From the NCBI GenBank assembly GCA_020852515.1, contig JADZAS010000015.1, positions 413,819-477,818 on the forward strand: a DNA stretch of 64,000 nt. Reading direction: 5' to 3'. Below, piece by piece: positions 16,873 through 25,842 of the stretch. This stretch comes from Phycisphaerales bacterium. Lineage in GTDB: Bacteria > Planctomycetota > Phycisphaerae > Phycisphaerales > UBA5793. The position numbers and the translations under genes were made by a program. The first letter of the stretch is position 1; every line of letters starts with the position of its first letter. Under the pieces are notes generated by a model. The model was given only the letters and a program-made list of their open reading frames with translations, did no database searches and was not told the origin of the DNA.

Positions 16873-18390
16873 CTACCGCCGCTTGCCGCGGCCTTTCTGG
16901 CGTTTGCGCGCCTTGGCCTTGGGGCTCTCGGTGTGGGTCGAGCCTTTGGTCTTGAACATGCCCGCCAGAGCGCCCGCACCGCCGCGGCCGCCGCCGGTTC
17001 CCGCCGCCTGGGCCGCGGCCATCTGTCTCATCGCCGCGAGTTTGCCCTTGCCGCCCGCACCGCTCATGGTCTTGCTCATCTTGTTGACCATGTCGAACTG
17101 CTTGCCGAGGCGCGCCACATCCTGCAGCGACGAGCCGCTGCCCTTGGCGATGCGCTGCCGGCGCGAGTTGTTGAGCACGTTCACATCGCGCCGCTCCTCT
17201 TTGGTCATCGAGTTGACGATGCCCTCGAGGCGGTTGAGCTGCCGATCATCGACCTGCACTTCCTTGAGCATCGAGCCCACGCCCGGCAGCATGCCCAGCA
17301 GTTGCTTGAGCGGGCCCATCCGCCGCAGCATGCGCAACTGGCCGAGGAAGTCATCCATCGTCAGTTGGCCCTTGCTCATCTTCTCCTGCAGGTCTTCGGC
17401 TTCCTCTTCGGAAACCTCCATCTGCGCGCGCTCGACGAGGCTGAGCACATCGCCCATGCCCAGGATGCGCCCGGCCATGCGTTCGGCGTGAAATTCTTCG
17501 AGCGCATCGAGATGCTCGCCCACACCGATGAACTTGATGGGCGCGCCGGTGATTTCCTTGACGCTCAGCGCCGCGCCGCCGCGCGTGTCCGAATCAAACT
17601 TGGTCAGGATCACGCCGTCGATCGCCAGCGCCTCGTTGAACGCCTTGGCCGAGTTGACCGCGTCCTGCCCCGTCATCGCATCGACGACGAGGTAGATCTG
17701 GTGCGGCTGTACGGCGGAGTTGACCGCGCGCAGTTCGTTCATCAGATCGTCATTGACGTGCAGGCGCCCGGCGGTGTCAAGGATGAGCACATCCACGCCG
17801 GTCTTACGCGCCGCGGCCAGGGCGCGCTCGCACACGCCCACCGCCACGCCCACCGCCTTGCCGTATGCAGCGCACTTGTCAGGCTCGGCGTAGAAGTGGA
17901 TCGATCCTTCGCCGCGGATCTTCTCCTGCACCTGCTTTGAGACCGTCTGCAACTGCTCGACGGCGGCGGGCCGCTGCAGGTCGGCGGCGGCGAGCATGAC
18001 GCTCTTGCCTTTGCGGCGCAGGTGGCCGGCGAGCTTGCCGCACGTTGTCGTCTTCCCGCTGCCCTGCAGGCCGCACATCATGATGACCGTCGGCGCGGGC
18101 GAAACGAACATGATGCCCGGCTCGACCGGCCCCATCAGTTCGACGAGGCGCTTGTGGACGATGCCGATCATCTCCTGGCCGGGCTTGAGGCTCTTGGTGA
18201 CCTCTTCGCCCAGCGCATCTTCCATGACCTCGTCGCAGAACTTCTTGACCACGTCATAGTGGACGTCCGCCTCGAGCAGGGCGGTGCGGACTTCGCGCAT
18301 GGCTTCCGAGACGTTCGCCTCAGTGATGCGCCCGCGCCCGGACAGTTTCCGGAAAGTTTCGTTGAACCGTTCGCTCAGGGTTGCGAACAT
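16873..18390 (-). CDS. ffh: Signal recognition particle GTPase Ffh/SRP54
   Basis: Ffh binds signal sequences and SRP RNA and delivers nascent membrane and secretory proteins to FtsY/SecYEG. The N domain (1-90) precedes the G domain with GLQGSGKTTT (107-116), AADLQRPAA, LDTAGRLHVN and TKFDSDTRGG. The Met-rich M domain begins at about 330 with the RNA-binding SGSSLQDVA segment. At 505 residues it is longer than the usual 440-460 because of a Gly/Ala and Lys/Arg-rich tail (KARKRQKGRGKRR). A good ribosome-binding site, GTAGGAG, precedes the start. The gene is alone; no rpsP or trmD follows in the window. Confidence 0.97.
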   Translation of the reverse strand: MFATLSERFNETFRKLSGRGRITEANVSEAMREVRTALLEADVHYDVVKKFCDEVMEDALGEEVTKSLKPGQEMIGIVHKRLVELMGPVEPGIMFVSPAPTVIMMCGLQGSGKTTTCGKLAGHLRRKGKSVMLAAADLQRPAAVEQLQTVSKQVQEKIRGEGSIHFYAEPDKCAAYGKAVGVAVGVCERALAAARKTGVDVLILDTAGRLHVNDDLMNELRAVNSAVQPHQIYLVVDAMTGQDAVNSAKAFNEALAIDGVILTKFDSDTRGGAALSVKEITGAPIKFIGVGEHLDALEEFHAERMAGRILGMGDVLSLVERAQMEVSEEEAEDLQEKMSKGQLTMDDFLGQLRMLRRMGPLKQLLGMLPGVGSMLKEVQVDDRQLNRLEGIVNSMTKEERRDVNVLNNSRRQRIAKGSGSSLQDVARLGKQFDMVNKMSKTMSGAGGKGKLAAMRQMAAAQAAGTGGGRGGAGALAGMFKTKGSTHTESPKAKARKRQKGRGKRR

Positions 18391-18805
18391 ATTGGAGTAA
18401 CTCCTACGGACAGGAGGACTTAGCTGGTCGCCAACGCGGTCTGACGGGGCCCGACAAGGGCTCGCCGGACGATCGCGGGCAGGATGATAGGCCCTGGCGG
18501 GCCCGTTCCGACCGGTTTCGCGGCCCTGGGCCGTTCGCGGGTGGAATTATGAGAAGGGAATCCACGCCCGGCGGCCGCGCCGGGCAGACTGCGGCACGTC
18601 CGAAATGGCGTTCGAGAGGGCGCCACGGCGCGTCAAGGCCGGTCATCGGCGCCGGCTGCACCGTCGCCGCGCCCGGCCAAAGGCGCCATCTCGCTGGACA
18701 GACCCGGTTCATGGTGTAGTCTAGTTGTGGGCGGCGCGAGCCCACCGAGCACAGCCTTTTACAGCGCCGCCCGGTTGGAAAATGGAAGAGTGAGGAGAAA
18801 GTGTC
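18391..18805. other. Divergent intergenic region between ffh and the PEP-CTERM gene
   Basis: No gene is seen. The part next to ffh has inverted GGAG/CTCC sequences around its ribosome-binding site. The part before the PEP-CTERM gene contains a 9-bp hairpin (GGGCGGCGC 18729-18737, GCGCCGCCC 18764-18772, 26-base loop), then AGTGAGGAG as the ribosome-binding site. The hairpin lies in the likely 5' leader and could affect translation or stability. Confidence 0.5.
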
Positions 18806-19540
18806 ATGAACACCAAAACTATCAGTGCGCTCGCAGCGATCGCCGCCGCGGCTTCAGCATTCAGTGCCGCCCGCGCCGATCTCATTCACGACGGCGGATT
18901 CGAGCTGAGCACCGCGCCCGGCCTGCGCCTGCCCACCACCATGAACACCTGGTCAGGCGACGTCGCCGAAGTCACCACCGCCGCCGACGGGATCATCCCG
19001 TTCGAAGGCGCGCAGATGATTCACTTCATGTATTCCACGCCGCGCGGCCCCTACGGCGACATCATCGGCAGCGAACTCTGGCAGATCATCGATGTCAGCG
19101 AATATCGCCAACTCATCGACGCCGGCACCGCCGCCGCCACCGCCACCGGCTGGTTCAACCGCGTCGGGGGCGAGGATCCGCTCATCGACACCCAGTTCTC
19201 CATCGTTCTCTCGGCCTACGCCGGCGAGCCGATCGACTTCCCCTCGATGTGGAAGCAGAGCGAACTCGCGCTGACCGAGGGCTTCGCCTACACCGACGGC
19301 GATATACGCACCTGGCAGATGGCCACCACTTCGATGATGATTCCCGTCGAGACCGATTTCCTCGTCTACCGCATCACCGCGACCGAGAACGTTTTCGACG
19401 ACGCGAGCGGCATCGAGTTCCACGGCCACTACGGCGACGCGTTCGAACTGAGCATCACCGAAGTGCCCGCCCCGGCGAGCCTGGTCATGATGCTCGGCGG
19501 CGCGCTGACCATCGGCGCCCGTCGCCGGCGCAGCGCGTGA
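18806..19540 (+). CDS. PEP-CTERM sorted exoprotein
   Basis: A 244-residue exported protein with a signal peptide (1-24, ending SAARAD), a beta-rich body with LIHDGGFELS near the mature N-terminus, and a C-terminal sorting signal. The last 25 residues hold VPAPAS, a hydrophobic helix (LVMMLGGALTIGA) and RRRR, matching the PEP-CTERM layout with VPAP in place of VPEP. In this system an exosortase (EpsH-type) removes the tail and the protein is delivered to the surface or matrix; no exosortase gene is in the window. GAGGAG lies upstream of ATG 18806, and a terminator follows. Confidence 0.88.
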   Translation: MNTKTISALAAIAAAASAFSAARADLIHDGGFELSTAPGLRLPTTMNTWSGDVAEVTTAADGIIPFEGAQMIHFMYSTPRGPYGDIIGSELWQIIDVSEYRQLIDAGTAAATATGWFNRVGGEDPLIDTQFSIVLSAYAGEPIDFPSMWKQSELALTEGFAYTDGDIRTWQMATTSMMIPVETDFLVYRITATENVFDDASGIEFHGHYGDAFELSITEVPAPASLVMMLGGALTIGARRRRSA

Positions 19541-19570
19541 TTCTCCTCGCGCCGCTTTGAAATGAAATGA

Positions 19571-19601
19571 ACAGCCCACCCTCATCGCGAGGGTGGGCTG
19601 T
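19571..19601. terminator. Bidirectional intrinsic terminator between convergent genes
   Basis: A perfect 13-bp stem (ACAGCCCACCCTC 19571-19583, GAGGGTGGGCTGT 19589-19601) with a five-base loop. It is followed by TCGTTTG on the plus strand and by the T-rich TCATTTCATTT on the minus strand. It serves the PEP-CTERM gene and the subtilase gene, which converge here. Confidence 0.88.
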
Positions 19602-19632
19602 CGTTTGAACGCACGTTCAGGCAGCGTTCAAC

Positions 19633-22212
19633 TTACGGATGCTGCACCACGTTGGTGAGGTTGCAGCCCGGCAGGTCGTGCATCTGCATGAAGCCGAGGC
19701 ACGCACCCGACTGCGACTGCCCGCTGCGGCTGCCGCTGCCGTTGCTTCCCGACGGGAAGGTGGACACCAGGCGAATGCTCTGGCTGCCCAGGCCCAGCAC
19801 CGTGCCCTGGCACGGTCCGAAGGGAATAACGAACGAGCCGGTGTTTCGCGCGTAGATGAGCGCGACGGTCGAATTCGGCGTCGCGTTCTCCCACGTCACG
19901 GTCACGAGGCCGGGGCACACGCCCGTCGCCGTCAGCGTGAACGGCAGCGAGGTGGCTCGATAGCCCAGGTCCATGCGCGTCGCGGTGGTCGGCGAGGTTG
20001 AGTTGCCAAAGCGCGTCGAGTTGTATGCGCGCGACGATTCGCTGCTTCCGCTCGCTCGCGAGACGGCCGTATCGACGCCCGAACTGTTGACGGAAACGAT
20101 CTCGACGAGCAGGTTTCCGTTGTTGGGGTTGTAGGTAAACGTGTTGCGGCCGAAATCGAAGAACATGCTGTGCTCGATCGAGCCGTTGCTCATATAGGTG
20201 CGCTTGGTGGCGCTGCCGGAATACAGCGTCGTCATGGCGCCGTTGCGGTTGTTGGCCAGGACCGCGTCGAGGCCGCCCTGGTTCGTGTCAACACCCGGGA
20301 TCTTGTTCGTGTATCCCATGCGGATGGTGATGCTCGAAGTCGCGGTGTCACCGATCAGGCTCGTGTTGGGCGCGAAGCCGATGGACTCCATGGTGACCGG
20401 GCCGCTGAAGAGGCCGCTGTCGAAGACCTGGTGCATCGTGCACGTGTCGCCGTCGCCGAAGGGAATGAAGTTGTACGCCGCGTGCGCGCCGGTGGGCAGG
20501 ATGCCGCCGGGGTTGATGCGGTAGTGAACCGAGCCGTTGAACACGCGGTTGGCGAACGTGGTGCCGAACGGATAGGTCTTGCCCACGCCGCGGTCTTCCC
20601 AGCGGATGTTGGCGTCCTGGTAGGCGCCCAGCGGGCCGTTGCTGTACGACAGCGAACTGCCGTCGGTGCGGGTGATGTAGATGCCCACGGTCTGATTCTG
20701 CGCGAGGGTGAGGCTGCCGACGTTGATGCCCGTGGGTTCGCCGACGGGCGAAGTCGTGATGTTCGAGTGCGAGCCCAGCAGCGTCCAGGCGCCGGCGTTG
20801 GTTTCCTTGCCGACGTAGGAAGTCTTGTTGGTGACGTAGTAGACCTCGATGCTGGCCGGTCCGCCGCTGCGGTCGTTGAAGTCGAAGGCGGTGATGGTGA
20901 TGCCCAGCGAATTGAGGCAGGTGATGTCGAACATGGCGCCGTTCTGGCCGTTGCCGCCCTGCCACGTCGAGCCGAGGCTGCGGCGCGCTGTGCCCGTCAG
21001 CGCCTTGGAGGCGTTGATGCGCCCGTAGCCGAACGTATTCGAATTGCCGACGTTGTCGCAGGTGCCCTTCATGAGGTTCTCGATGTCATCGGGCGTGAAG
21101 GCGGGGTTCTGCGACCAGATCAGCGCCGCCAGTCCGGCCGCGCAAGGAGAGGCCATGCTCGTGCCGCTCATCGTCTCGTAGGCGTCGTCGCCGGTGCGAG
21201 ACAGCGAGAGGATGTTGCTGCCCGGGGCGAAGAGATCGACGTACAGGCCGTAGTTCGAGAAGCTCGACTTGCCGTCGGTCTCGTTCGTCGAGCCGACGAC
21301 CATGACGTCATCCGCGTCGCGATTCGAGCCGTTCATGGCCTGGTTGCTGTTACCCGCGGCCCAGAAGACGAGGCCGCCGTTGCCCTTGATGACGGTCGCC
21401 GCCGCGCGCACTGACGCGTTGTCAACGCCGCTGTAGGAGACGTTGATGGCCCGGTCGCCCTGTTCGGACGCGGTGACGGCCGCGTGGTTGAGCACGTCGA
21501 TGCTCGAGTTGCCGTTGGAGAGGTTGCTCACCTTGAGGATGCGGTGGGCATAGTTCCAGCCCACGCCGGCGACGCCGCGCGCGTTGTTGCCGTGGGCGGC
21601 GGCGATGCCCGTCGTGTGCGTGCCGTGGCCGTGGATGTCGGTGATGTTGCCGCCGTTGCCTTCCCACAGTTCATCCACGGCGTTGTAGCCTTCCTTGCGC
21701 AGCGCCGGCAAGTCGAGGTGCGAAGTCCGCAGGCCCGTGTCGCAGATGGCCACGGTGATGCCGTTGAAGCCCGTGTTGTAGTTCCACGCGCTGGTCGCCT
21801 GGATCTTGGTCATGTTCCACTGCTCGCCGAAGCGCGTGTCGTTGGGCGTGACCAGGGGATAGCACGTCCAGTTCGGCTCGACGAACTCGAACATCCCCGT
21901 GTTCATCAGGCGCTGCGCGACGGCGTTCTCCGTCTCGCCCTGGGGCACTTCGATGACGTACCAGTCCACCGCCGGGCGATACTTGACGATCGTGTAGTCC
22001 GCCTCGAGCAGCCGGCGGGCGGCGTCGGACTGCATGACCTGCCCCTGCACGGGCCGGGCGATCATCTGCCCAGAGAACTCGAGTTCGCCGGGCTGTTCCA
22101 CGAAGACGCGCGGCTGGTTGCCGCTTTCATTGCCTGTGCCCGCCATCGCCATCGTCGGCAGCAGCGCCGCAGTCAGCGCGAACGCCGCACTGCACTTCCT
22201 GATTGAAAACAT
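19633..22212 (-). CDS. Secreted subtilisin-like serine protease (S8) with C-terminal exoprotein domain
   Basis: An 859-residue protease. ATG 22212 is preferred because AAGGAGG (22220-22226) lies seven bases upstream. It has a signal peptide (to about residue 25), a propeptide-like segment (about 30-130, TIVKYRPAVDWYVIEVP), and the catalytic domain with D158 (AICDTGL), H196 (GHGTHTTG), the oxyanion-hole Asn in WAAGNSN and S352 (GTSMASP). After the protease domain come beta-rich regions (about 415-760). The final domain (about 765-859) matches the SBBP-protein C-terminal domain of this window: GVCPGLVTVTW, CQGTVLGLGSQSIRL and an ending TNVVQHP. Likely secreted or surface-attached and self-processed. 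Confidence 0.93.
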   Translation of the reverse strand: MFSIRKCSAAFALTAALLPTMAMAGTGNESGNQPRVFVEQPGELEFSGQMIARPVQGQVMQSDAARRLLEADYTIVKYRPAVDWYVIEVPQGETENAVAQRLMNTGMFEFVEPNWTCYPLVTPNDTRFGEQWNMTKIQATSAWNYNTGFNGITVAICDTGLRTSHLDLPALRKEGYNAVDELWEGNGGNITDIHGHGTHTTGIAAAHGNNARGVAGVGWNYAHRILKVSNLSNGNSSIDVLNHAAVTASEQGDRAINVSYSGVDNASVRAAATVIKGNGGLVFWAAGNSNQAMNGSNRDADDVMVVGSTNETDGKSSFSNYGLYVDLFAPGSNILSLSRTGDDAYETMSGTSMASPCAAGLAALIWSQNPAFTPDDIENLMKGTCDNVGNSNTFGYGRINASKALTGTARRSLGSTWQGGNGQNGAMFDITCLNSLGITITAFDFNDRSGGPASIEVYYVTNKTSYVGKETNAGAWTLLGSHSNITTSPVGEPTGINVGSLTLAQNQTVGIYITRTDGSSLSYSNGPLGAYQDANIRWEDRGVGKTYPFGTTFANRVFNGSVHYRINPGGILPTGAHAAYNFIPFGDGDTCTMHQVFDSGLFSGPVTMESIGFAPNTSLIGDTATSSITIRMGYTNKIPGVDTNQGGLDAVLANNRNGAMTTLYSGSATKRTYMSNGSIEHSMFFDFGRNTFTYNPNNGNLLVEIVSVNSSGVDTAVSRASGSSESSRAYNSTRFGNSTSPTTATRMDLGYRATSLPFTLTATGVCPGLVTVTWENATPNSTVALIYARNTGSFVIPFGPCQGTVLGLGSQSIRLVSTFPSGSNGSGSRSGQSQSGACLGFMQMHDLPGCNLTNVVQHP

Positions 22213-22808
22213 GCTCATTCCTCCTTCTGAAGAATTCACTCCATCACGCATCGCGCCGCCACGAGCGTCGCCGATGCCTGTCATCCATCCCGAAAAAGCA
22301 CCGCTCGGCACGGCACATAACCGCCCCCCGACGCCGCTGAAATCCATCAGCGCACGCACAGCGCGACGGTCATCGCCGACCGTTCTCAGGCTCAGCCGTG
22401 GAGCCTCACGTCAATTGGTTGCTCACTTGGAAACCACGATTCCCGACATTCTTCCGCAGGTCACCCCGGGAACGGATGAACTTGGGGCCAGTATACCAGC
22501 GCAGCTGCCCAGGTCTGCCTACGCCGGGGCGCTATTCAGGTAAACTAGTGAAGCCTTAGCCGATTTCAGGTGAACCGACACCCGATCAGGCGGGACTGAC
22601 CGCCCGGGGAGTCGGCTTCCGGCTGGCTATCCACTGTTTATCCACAAAGTGGAGCGATCGACGGAGCGGACGTGCGCCTTTGCACCGCCGTCCACCGGAT
22701 GGCCGATCTCATCCGCAACGCCGTTCCAGCGTGCAACCGCCGTCCCGGCCGTGCGAATCGAGTACAATATCCTTGTCCGCTCCCTTTTTTGGATTGAGAG
22801 AGCCCTTG
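22213..22808. other. Divergent intergenic region, subtilase and dxs
   Basis: About 600 bases without a believable gene. It contains a perfect DnaA box, TTATCCACA (22638-22646), next to CTATCCACT (22628-22636), within the likely promoter region of dxs. Upstream of the subtilase is the strong AAGGAGG site. I see no other structured element. Confidence 0.55.
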
Positions 22809-24764
22809 ATGAACGCCCCGATCCTGCCCGCGATCCAGTCCCCGGCCGACCTGCGCCAACTCAGCATCGAGCAGCTCGAAGCGCTCGCGGCCGAGGTGCG
22901 GCAGACGATCTACGACCAGGTCAGCAAGACCGGCGGGCACCTCGCTCCCAATCTGGGCGTCGTCGAACTCACCATCGCCCTGCACTACGTCTTTGACTTC
23001 GGCTCCGACCGGCTGCTCTTTGACGTCGGCCACCAGTGCTATCCGCACAAACTCCTCACCGGCCGCCTGCCCCTGCTGAGCAAGCTCCGCACGCGCGAAG
23101 GCATGGCCGGCTTCCCCGAGCCGCATGAGAGCGCCTACGACCTCTTCAGCGTCGGCCACGCCGGCACGGGAATCTCCACCGCCGTCGGTATGGCGCGCGG
23201 CGATCTGATCAACGGCGAATCCTTCGACCCCGAGACCAACCCCAAGGGCCGCCGCGTCGTCACCATCATCGGCGATGCATCCATCGTCAACGGCGTGGCG
23301 ATGGAGGGCCTCAACAACGCCGGCACGCTCAAGCGCCAGTTCCTCGTCGTGCTCAACGACAACGGCATGAGCATCGCCAAGCCCCAGGGCGCCGTCGCCG
23401 CCTACCTCGACCGCGTCCGCACCAGCCGCACCTACCGGCAGATGAAGCGCGCCGCCAAGGACGTCGTTTCGCACCTGCCCGGCGGATCGATCATCGGCGA
23501 GATGTACCATCGCACCGGCGAGATGATGAAAGCCGCCATCGCCGAGGACGCGTGGTTCGAGAAGTTCGGCCTGCTCACCGTCGGCCCCGTGGACGGCCAC
23601 GACCTGCGCTCGCTCATCGAGATGCTCATCGAGGTGCGCAACTTCGACCGCCCCATGGTGCTGCACGTGCACACCATCAAGGGCAAGGGATACGAACACT
23701 GCGAAGGCGATGCGACCACGTTCCATTCGCCCAAGCCGTTCGTGGTGCAGGGTTGCCGCGTCGAACTCAAGTCCAGCGGCCGCTCGTTCACGAGCGCCTT
23801 TGGCGATGCCATGGTCGATCTCATGGAGCGCGATGAGAAGGTAGTCTGCGCCACCGCGGCCATGCCCGACGGCACCGGCGTGGTCAAGGTGCTGCCCAAG
23901 TTCCCGACGCGCTCGTGGGACACGGGCATCTGCGAGAGCCACGCGATGGACATGATGGCCGGCCTGGCCAAGACCGGGCTCAAGCCCTTCTTCGCCGTCT
24001 ACTCGACCTTCGTCCAGCGCGCCTTCGACCAGGTCTTCCAGGAAGTGGCGCTGCAGGGCCTGCCCGTGCGGCTGTGCCTCGATCGCGCCGGCTTGGTGGG
24101 CGGCGACGGCGCTGTACACCACGGCTTCTGCGACATCAGCATCCTCCGCGTCTTCCCGCAGGCCACTCTTCTCGCGGCCATCGACGAACCCAGCCTCCGC
24201 GCCGGCCTCGAGTTCATGCGCAACTACGACGCCGGGCTCAGCGTCATCCGCTACCCGCGCGACAGCGTGAGCGACCGCTTTGCAAGCGAAGACTGCCCGC
24301 CGTTTGTGCTCGGCAAGGCCCGCGCGCTCAAGATCGAAGAGAAGCCCGATGTGGCCCTCTTCGCCTACGGCGTGATGGCGATCAACGCCCTCGATGCCGC
24401 CGAGCAACTCAACGGCGACTACCGGGTCAACGTCTACGACGCGCGCTTCGCCAAGCCGGTCGATCTCGAACTGCTGCGCGACCTCATCGAGCGCGGCGTG
24501 CCGATTCTCACTATCGAAGATCACGGCCTCACGTGCGGCTTTGGCTCATGCGTCATCGACGCCTGTCACAACGCCGGCCTGCCTACGGCGGGCATCAAGT
24601 GCCTCGGCATTCCCGAGCGCTGGATCTACCAGGACAGCCGCGCCAAGCAGCTCGCCGAAGTCGGCCTCGACGCCGCATCCATCGCCCGCACCGTCCGCGA
24701 ATGGCTCGACACGGCCCCGGCGATGCCGGAGGTGGTCAAGCGCGTGGGGCAGGTCGCGACCTGA
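22809..24764 (+). CDS. dxs: 1-deoxy-D-xylulose-5-phosphate synthase
   Basis: DXS condenses pyruvate and glyceraldehyde-3-phosphate with thiamine diphosphate, the first step of the MEP isoprenoid pathway; it also feeds thiamine and pyridoxal synthesis. The 651-residue protein shows the N-terminal GGHLAPNLG (H44), DVGHQCYPHK, the ThDP/Mg motif IGDASIVNG (155-162) with LNN at 168-170, and the transketolase pyrimidine domain with CLDRAGLVGGDGAVHHG. The usual GDG of the ThDP motif reads GDA here, with the Asp retained. Start ATG 22809 (MNAPILPAIQ) is where homology is expected; only a weak GAGAGAG precedes it. Confidence 0.95.
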   Translation: MNAPILPAIQSPADLRQLSIEQLEALAAEVRQTIYDQVSKTGGHLAPNLGVVELTIALHYVFDFGSDRLLFDVGHQCYPHKLLTGRLPLLSKLRTREGMAGFPEPHESAYDLFSVGHAGTGISTAVGMARGDLINGESFDPETNPKGRRVVTIIGDASIVNGVAMEGLNNAGTLKRQFLVVLNDNGMSIAKPQGAVAAYLDRVRTSRTYRQMKRAAKDVVSHLPGGSIIGEMYHRTGEMMKAAIAEDAWFEKFGLLTVGPVDGHDLRSLIEMLIEVRNFDRPMVLHVHTIKGKGYEHCEGDATTFHSPKPFVVQGCRVELKSSGRSFTSAFGDAMVDLMERDEKVVCATAAMPDGTGVVKVLPKFPTRSWDTGICESHAMDMMAGLAKTGLKPFFAVYSTFVQRAFDQVFQEVALQGLPVRLCLDRAGLVGGDGAVHHGFCDISILRVFPQATLLAAIDEPSLRAGLEFMRNYDAGLSVIRYPRDSVSDRFASEDCPPFVLGKARALKIEEKPDVALFAYGVMAINALDAAEQLNGDYRVNVYDARFAKPVDLELLRDLIERGVPILTIEDHGLTCGFGSCVIDACHNAGLPTAGIKCLGIPERWIYQDSRAKQLAEVGLDAASIARTVREWLDTAPAMPEVVKRVGQVAT

Positions 24765-24836
24765 GGCCGCGTGCGTTCACGTTCGATCGACTGAGTTCCC
24801 GCGTCCACTCGGATCGGAATTCGGCGTGGATCGAGT

Positions 24837-24853
24837 GGTATCACCGCGATACC
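24837..24853. promoter_or_regulatory. Inverted-repeat operator upstream of the antitoxin gene
   Basis: GGTATC-ACCGC-GATACC is a perfect 6-bp inverted repeat ending eight bases before the antitoxin ATG. Ribbon-helix-helix antitoxins of the FitA/VapB type usually bind such sites to repress their own operon, so an autoregulatory operator is inferred. There is no clear ribosome-binding site between it and the start. Confidence 0.55.
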
Positions 24854-24860
24854 ATCGGAC

Positions 24861-25226
24861 ATGATCCAGCGCCGAACCTCGAAGAGCAACTCGCCGTCCT
24901 CCCGCGCCGGCAAGGCCGGGTCAAAGCCCGGCCGAAAGTCCGGCAAGCCGCGCGCGAAAAAGAGTGGCAAGGAATCGTCATCCCGCGCCGCAGCATCGAC
25001 GAATCTGCTGCTGCGCGACATTGATCCGCAGGTGCTCGCGGTGCTCCGCCGCCGCGCCGCCGAGTCGGGCCGGTCGATCCAGCAGGAATTGCACCTCGCC
25101 CTGGCTCGCGGCACGCAACGCAATTACGATGAGGCCCGGGCGCTGGCCGCCGCGTGGCAGCAGCGCCTCGCCGGGCGCGACCTGCCCGACTCGACGGCGA
25201 TGATCCGCGAGGATCGCCAAAGGTGA
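24861..25226 (+). CDS. FitA/VapB-type ribbon-helix-helix antitoxin
   Basis: A 121-residue protein. Residues about 1-47 form a Ser/Lys/Arg/Gly-rich basic tail (KPGRKSGKPRAKKSGK). They are followed by a ribbon-helix-helix fold of the FitA type (LLLRDIDPQVLAVLRRRAAESGRS and QQELHLALA, about 48-85) and a C-terminal segment expected to wrap the toxin. Its stop overlaps the toxin start by four bases (GTGA), the usual antitoxin-toxin coupling. Antitoxins of this type run about 80 residues, so the basic tail is an extra that may add non-specific DNA binding. Confidence 0.85.
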   Translation: MIQRRTSKSNSPSSRAGKAGSKPGRKSGKPRAKKSGKESSSRAAASTNLLLRDIDPQVLAVLRRRAAESGRSIQQELHLALARGTQRNYDEARALAAAWQQRLAGRDLPDSTAMIREDRQR

Positions 25227-25639
25227 GCACGCTGGTGGTGGACGCGAGCGTCGCCGCGAAGTGGTTTCTGCCCGAAGCCGGCTCGCGCGAGGCCAGCGCG
25301 CTGCTGCACAGCGCGCATCGTCTCATCGCGCCGGATCTGCTGTGGATCGAAGTCGCGGCCGTCGCGTGGAAGGCGGCCCGCCGCGGCGGATTGTCCGCCG
25401 ACGAGGCCCGGCAAATCGCCGCCGACTGCGCGACCTTTCCCGTGGAGATCTTCGAGTCGCTTCCCCTGCTGCCCCGCGCCGTCGCCATCGCCGCGGCTGC
25501 CGATCGCACGGTCTACGACTGCGTCTATGTGGCACTGGCCGAGCGCGAAAGGGCGCGGATGATTACTGCCGATGCGCGGTTGGTGAATGCACTCTCCGCC
25601 AAAGGGCTGGGTAAGTGGATTCGCCAACTGAACACGTGA
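25223..25639 (+). CDS. vapC: VapC/FitB-type PIN-domain ribonuclease toxin
   Basis: A 138-residue PIN-domain protein, the likely RNase toxin neutralised by the preceding antitoxin. Acidic metal-binding residues are visible: D7 in LVVDASVAAKWF, the Glu of LLWIEVAAVAWK, the Asp of TVYDCVYVALAE and the Asp of MITADARLVNAL. GTG 25223 is chosen because it overlaps the antitoxin stop as GTGA; the longer frame from 25154 reads Arg/Pro-rich antitoxin shadow. VapC toxins commonly cut tRNA or the rRNA sarcin-ricin loop; the target here is unknown. Confidence 0.9.
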   Translation: MSTLVVDASVAAKWFLPEAGSREASALLHSAHRLIAPDLLWIEVAAVAWKAARRGGLSADEARQIAADCATFPVEIFESLPLLPRAVAIAAAADRTVYDCVYVALAERERARMITADARLVNALSAKGLGKWIRQLNT

Positions 25640-25803
25640 AAACAGAGCGACTCGGATTGCGGATGCATCCCATGAATCGCTACATTGAGCGCGGCATATT
25701 GACGGCGGACTGGGGGGGCCGGACCACCGCCGCGCGACATGGAATTAGAGTAATCGGAGTCGGTCGTGCCAGGTGCGCGGCGCCGCGGGTGGGCGCCCAA
25801 CCC

Positions 25804-25842
25804 GGTGGGATGCGCTTCCAGAGCGGCGCTTATCCCACCCTA
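25804..25842 (+). repeat. Direct repeat flanking a zinc-ribbon membrane gene, left copy
   Basis: A 39-base unit with internal palindrome ends GGTGGGAT...ATCCCACC. It is repeated with one base deleted at 27547-27584. The two copies bracket the membrane protein gene and overlap its 3' end by 13 bases. Confidence 0.8.

Noticed and set aside
16603..17940. 445-codon plus-strand ORF opposite ffh
   Set aside because: The minus strand encodes an unmistakable Ffh; this frame is a shadow.
20170..21414. 414-codon plus-strand ORF opposite the subtilase
   Set aside because: The catalytic motifs are on the minus strand; the plus frame is compositionally biased (Val/Ala/Arg).
22638..24524. 628-codon minus-strand ORF opposite dxs
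   Set aside because: dxs motifs are clear on the plus strand; the shadow has no family features.
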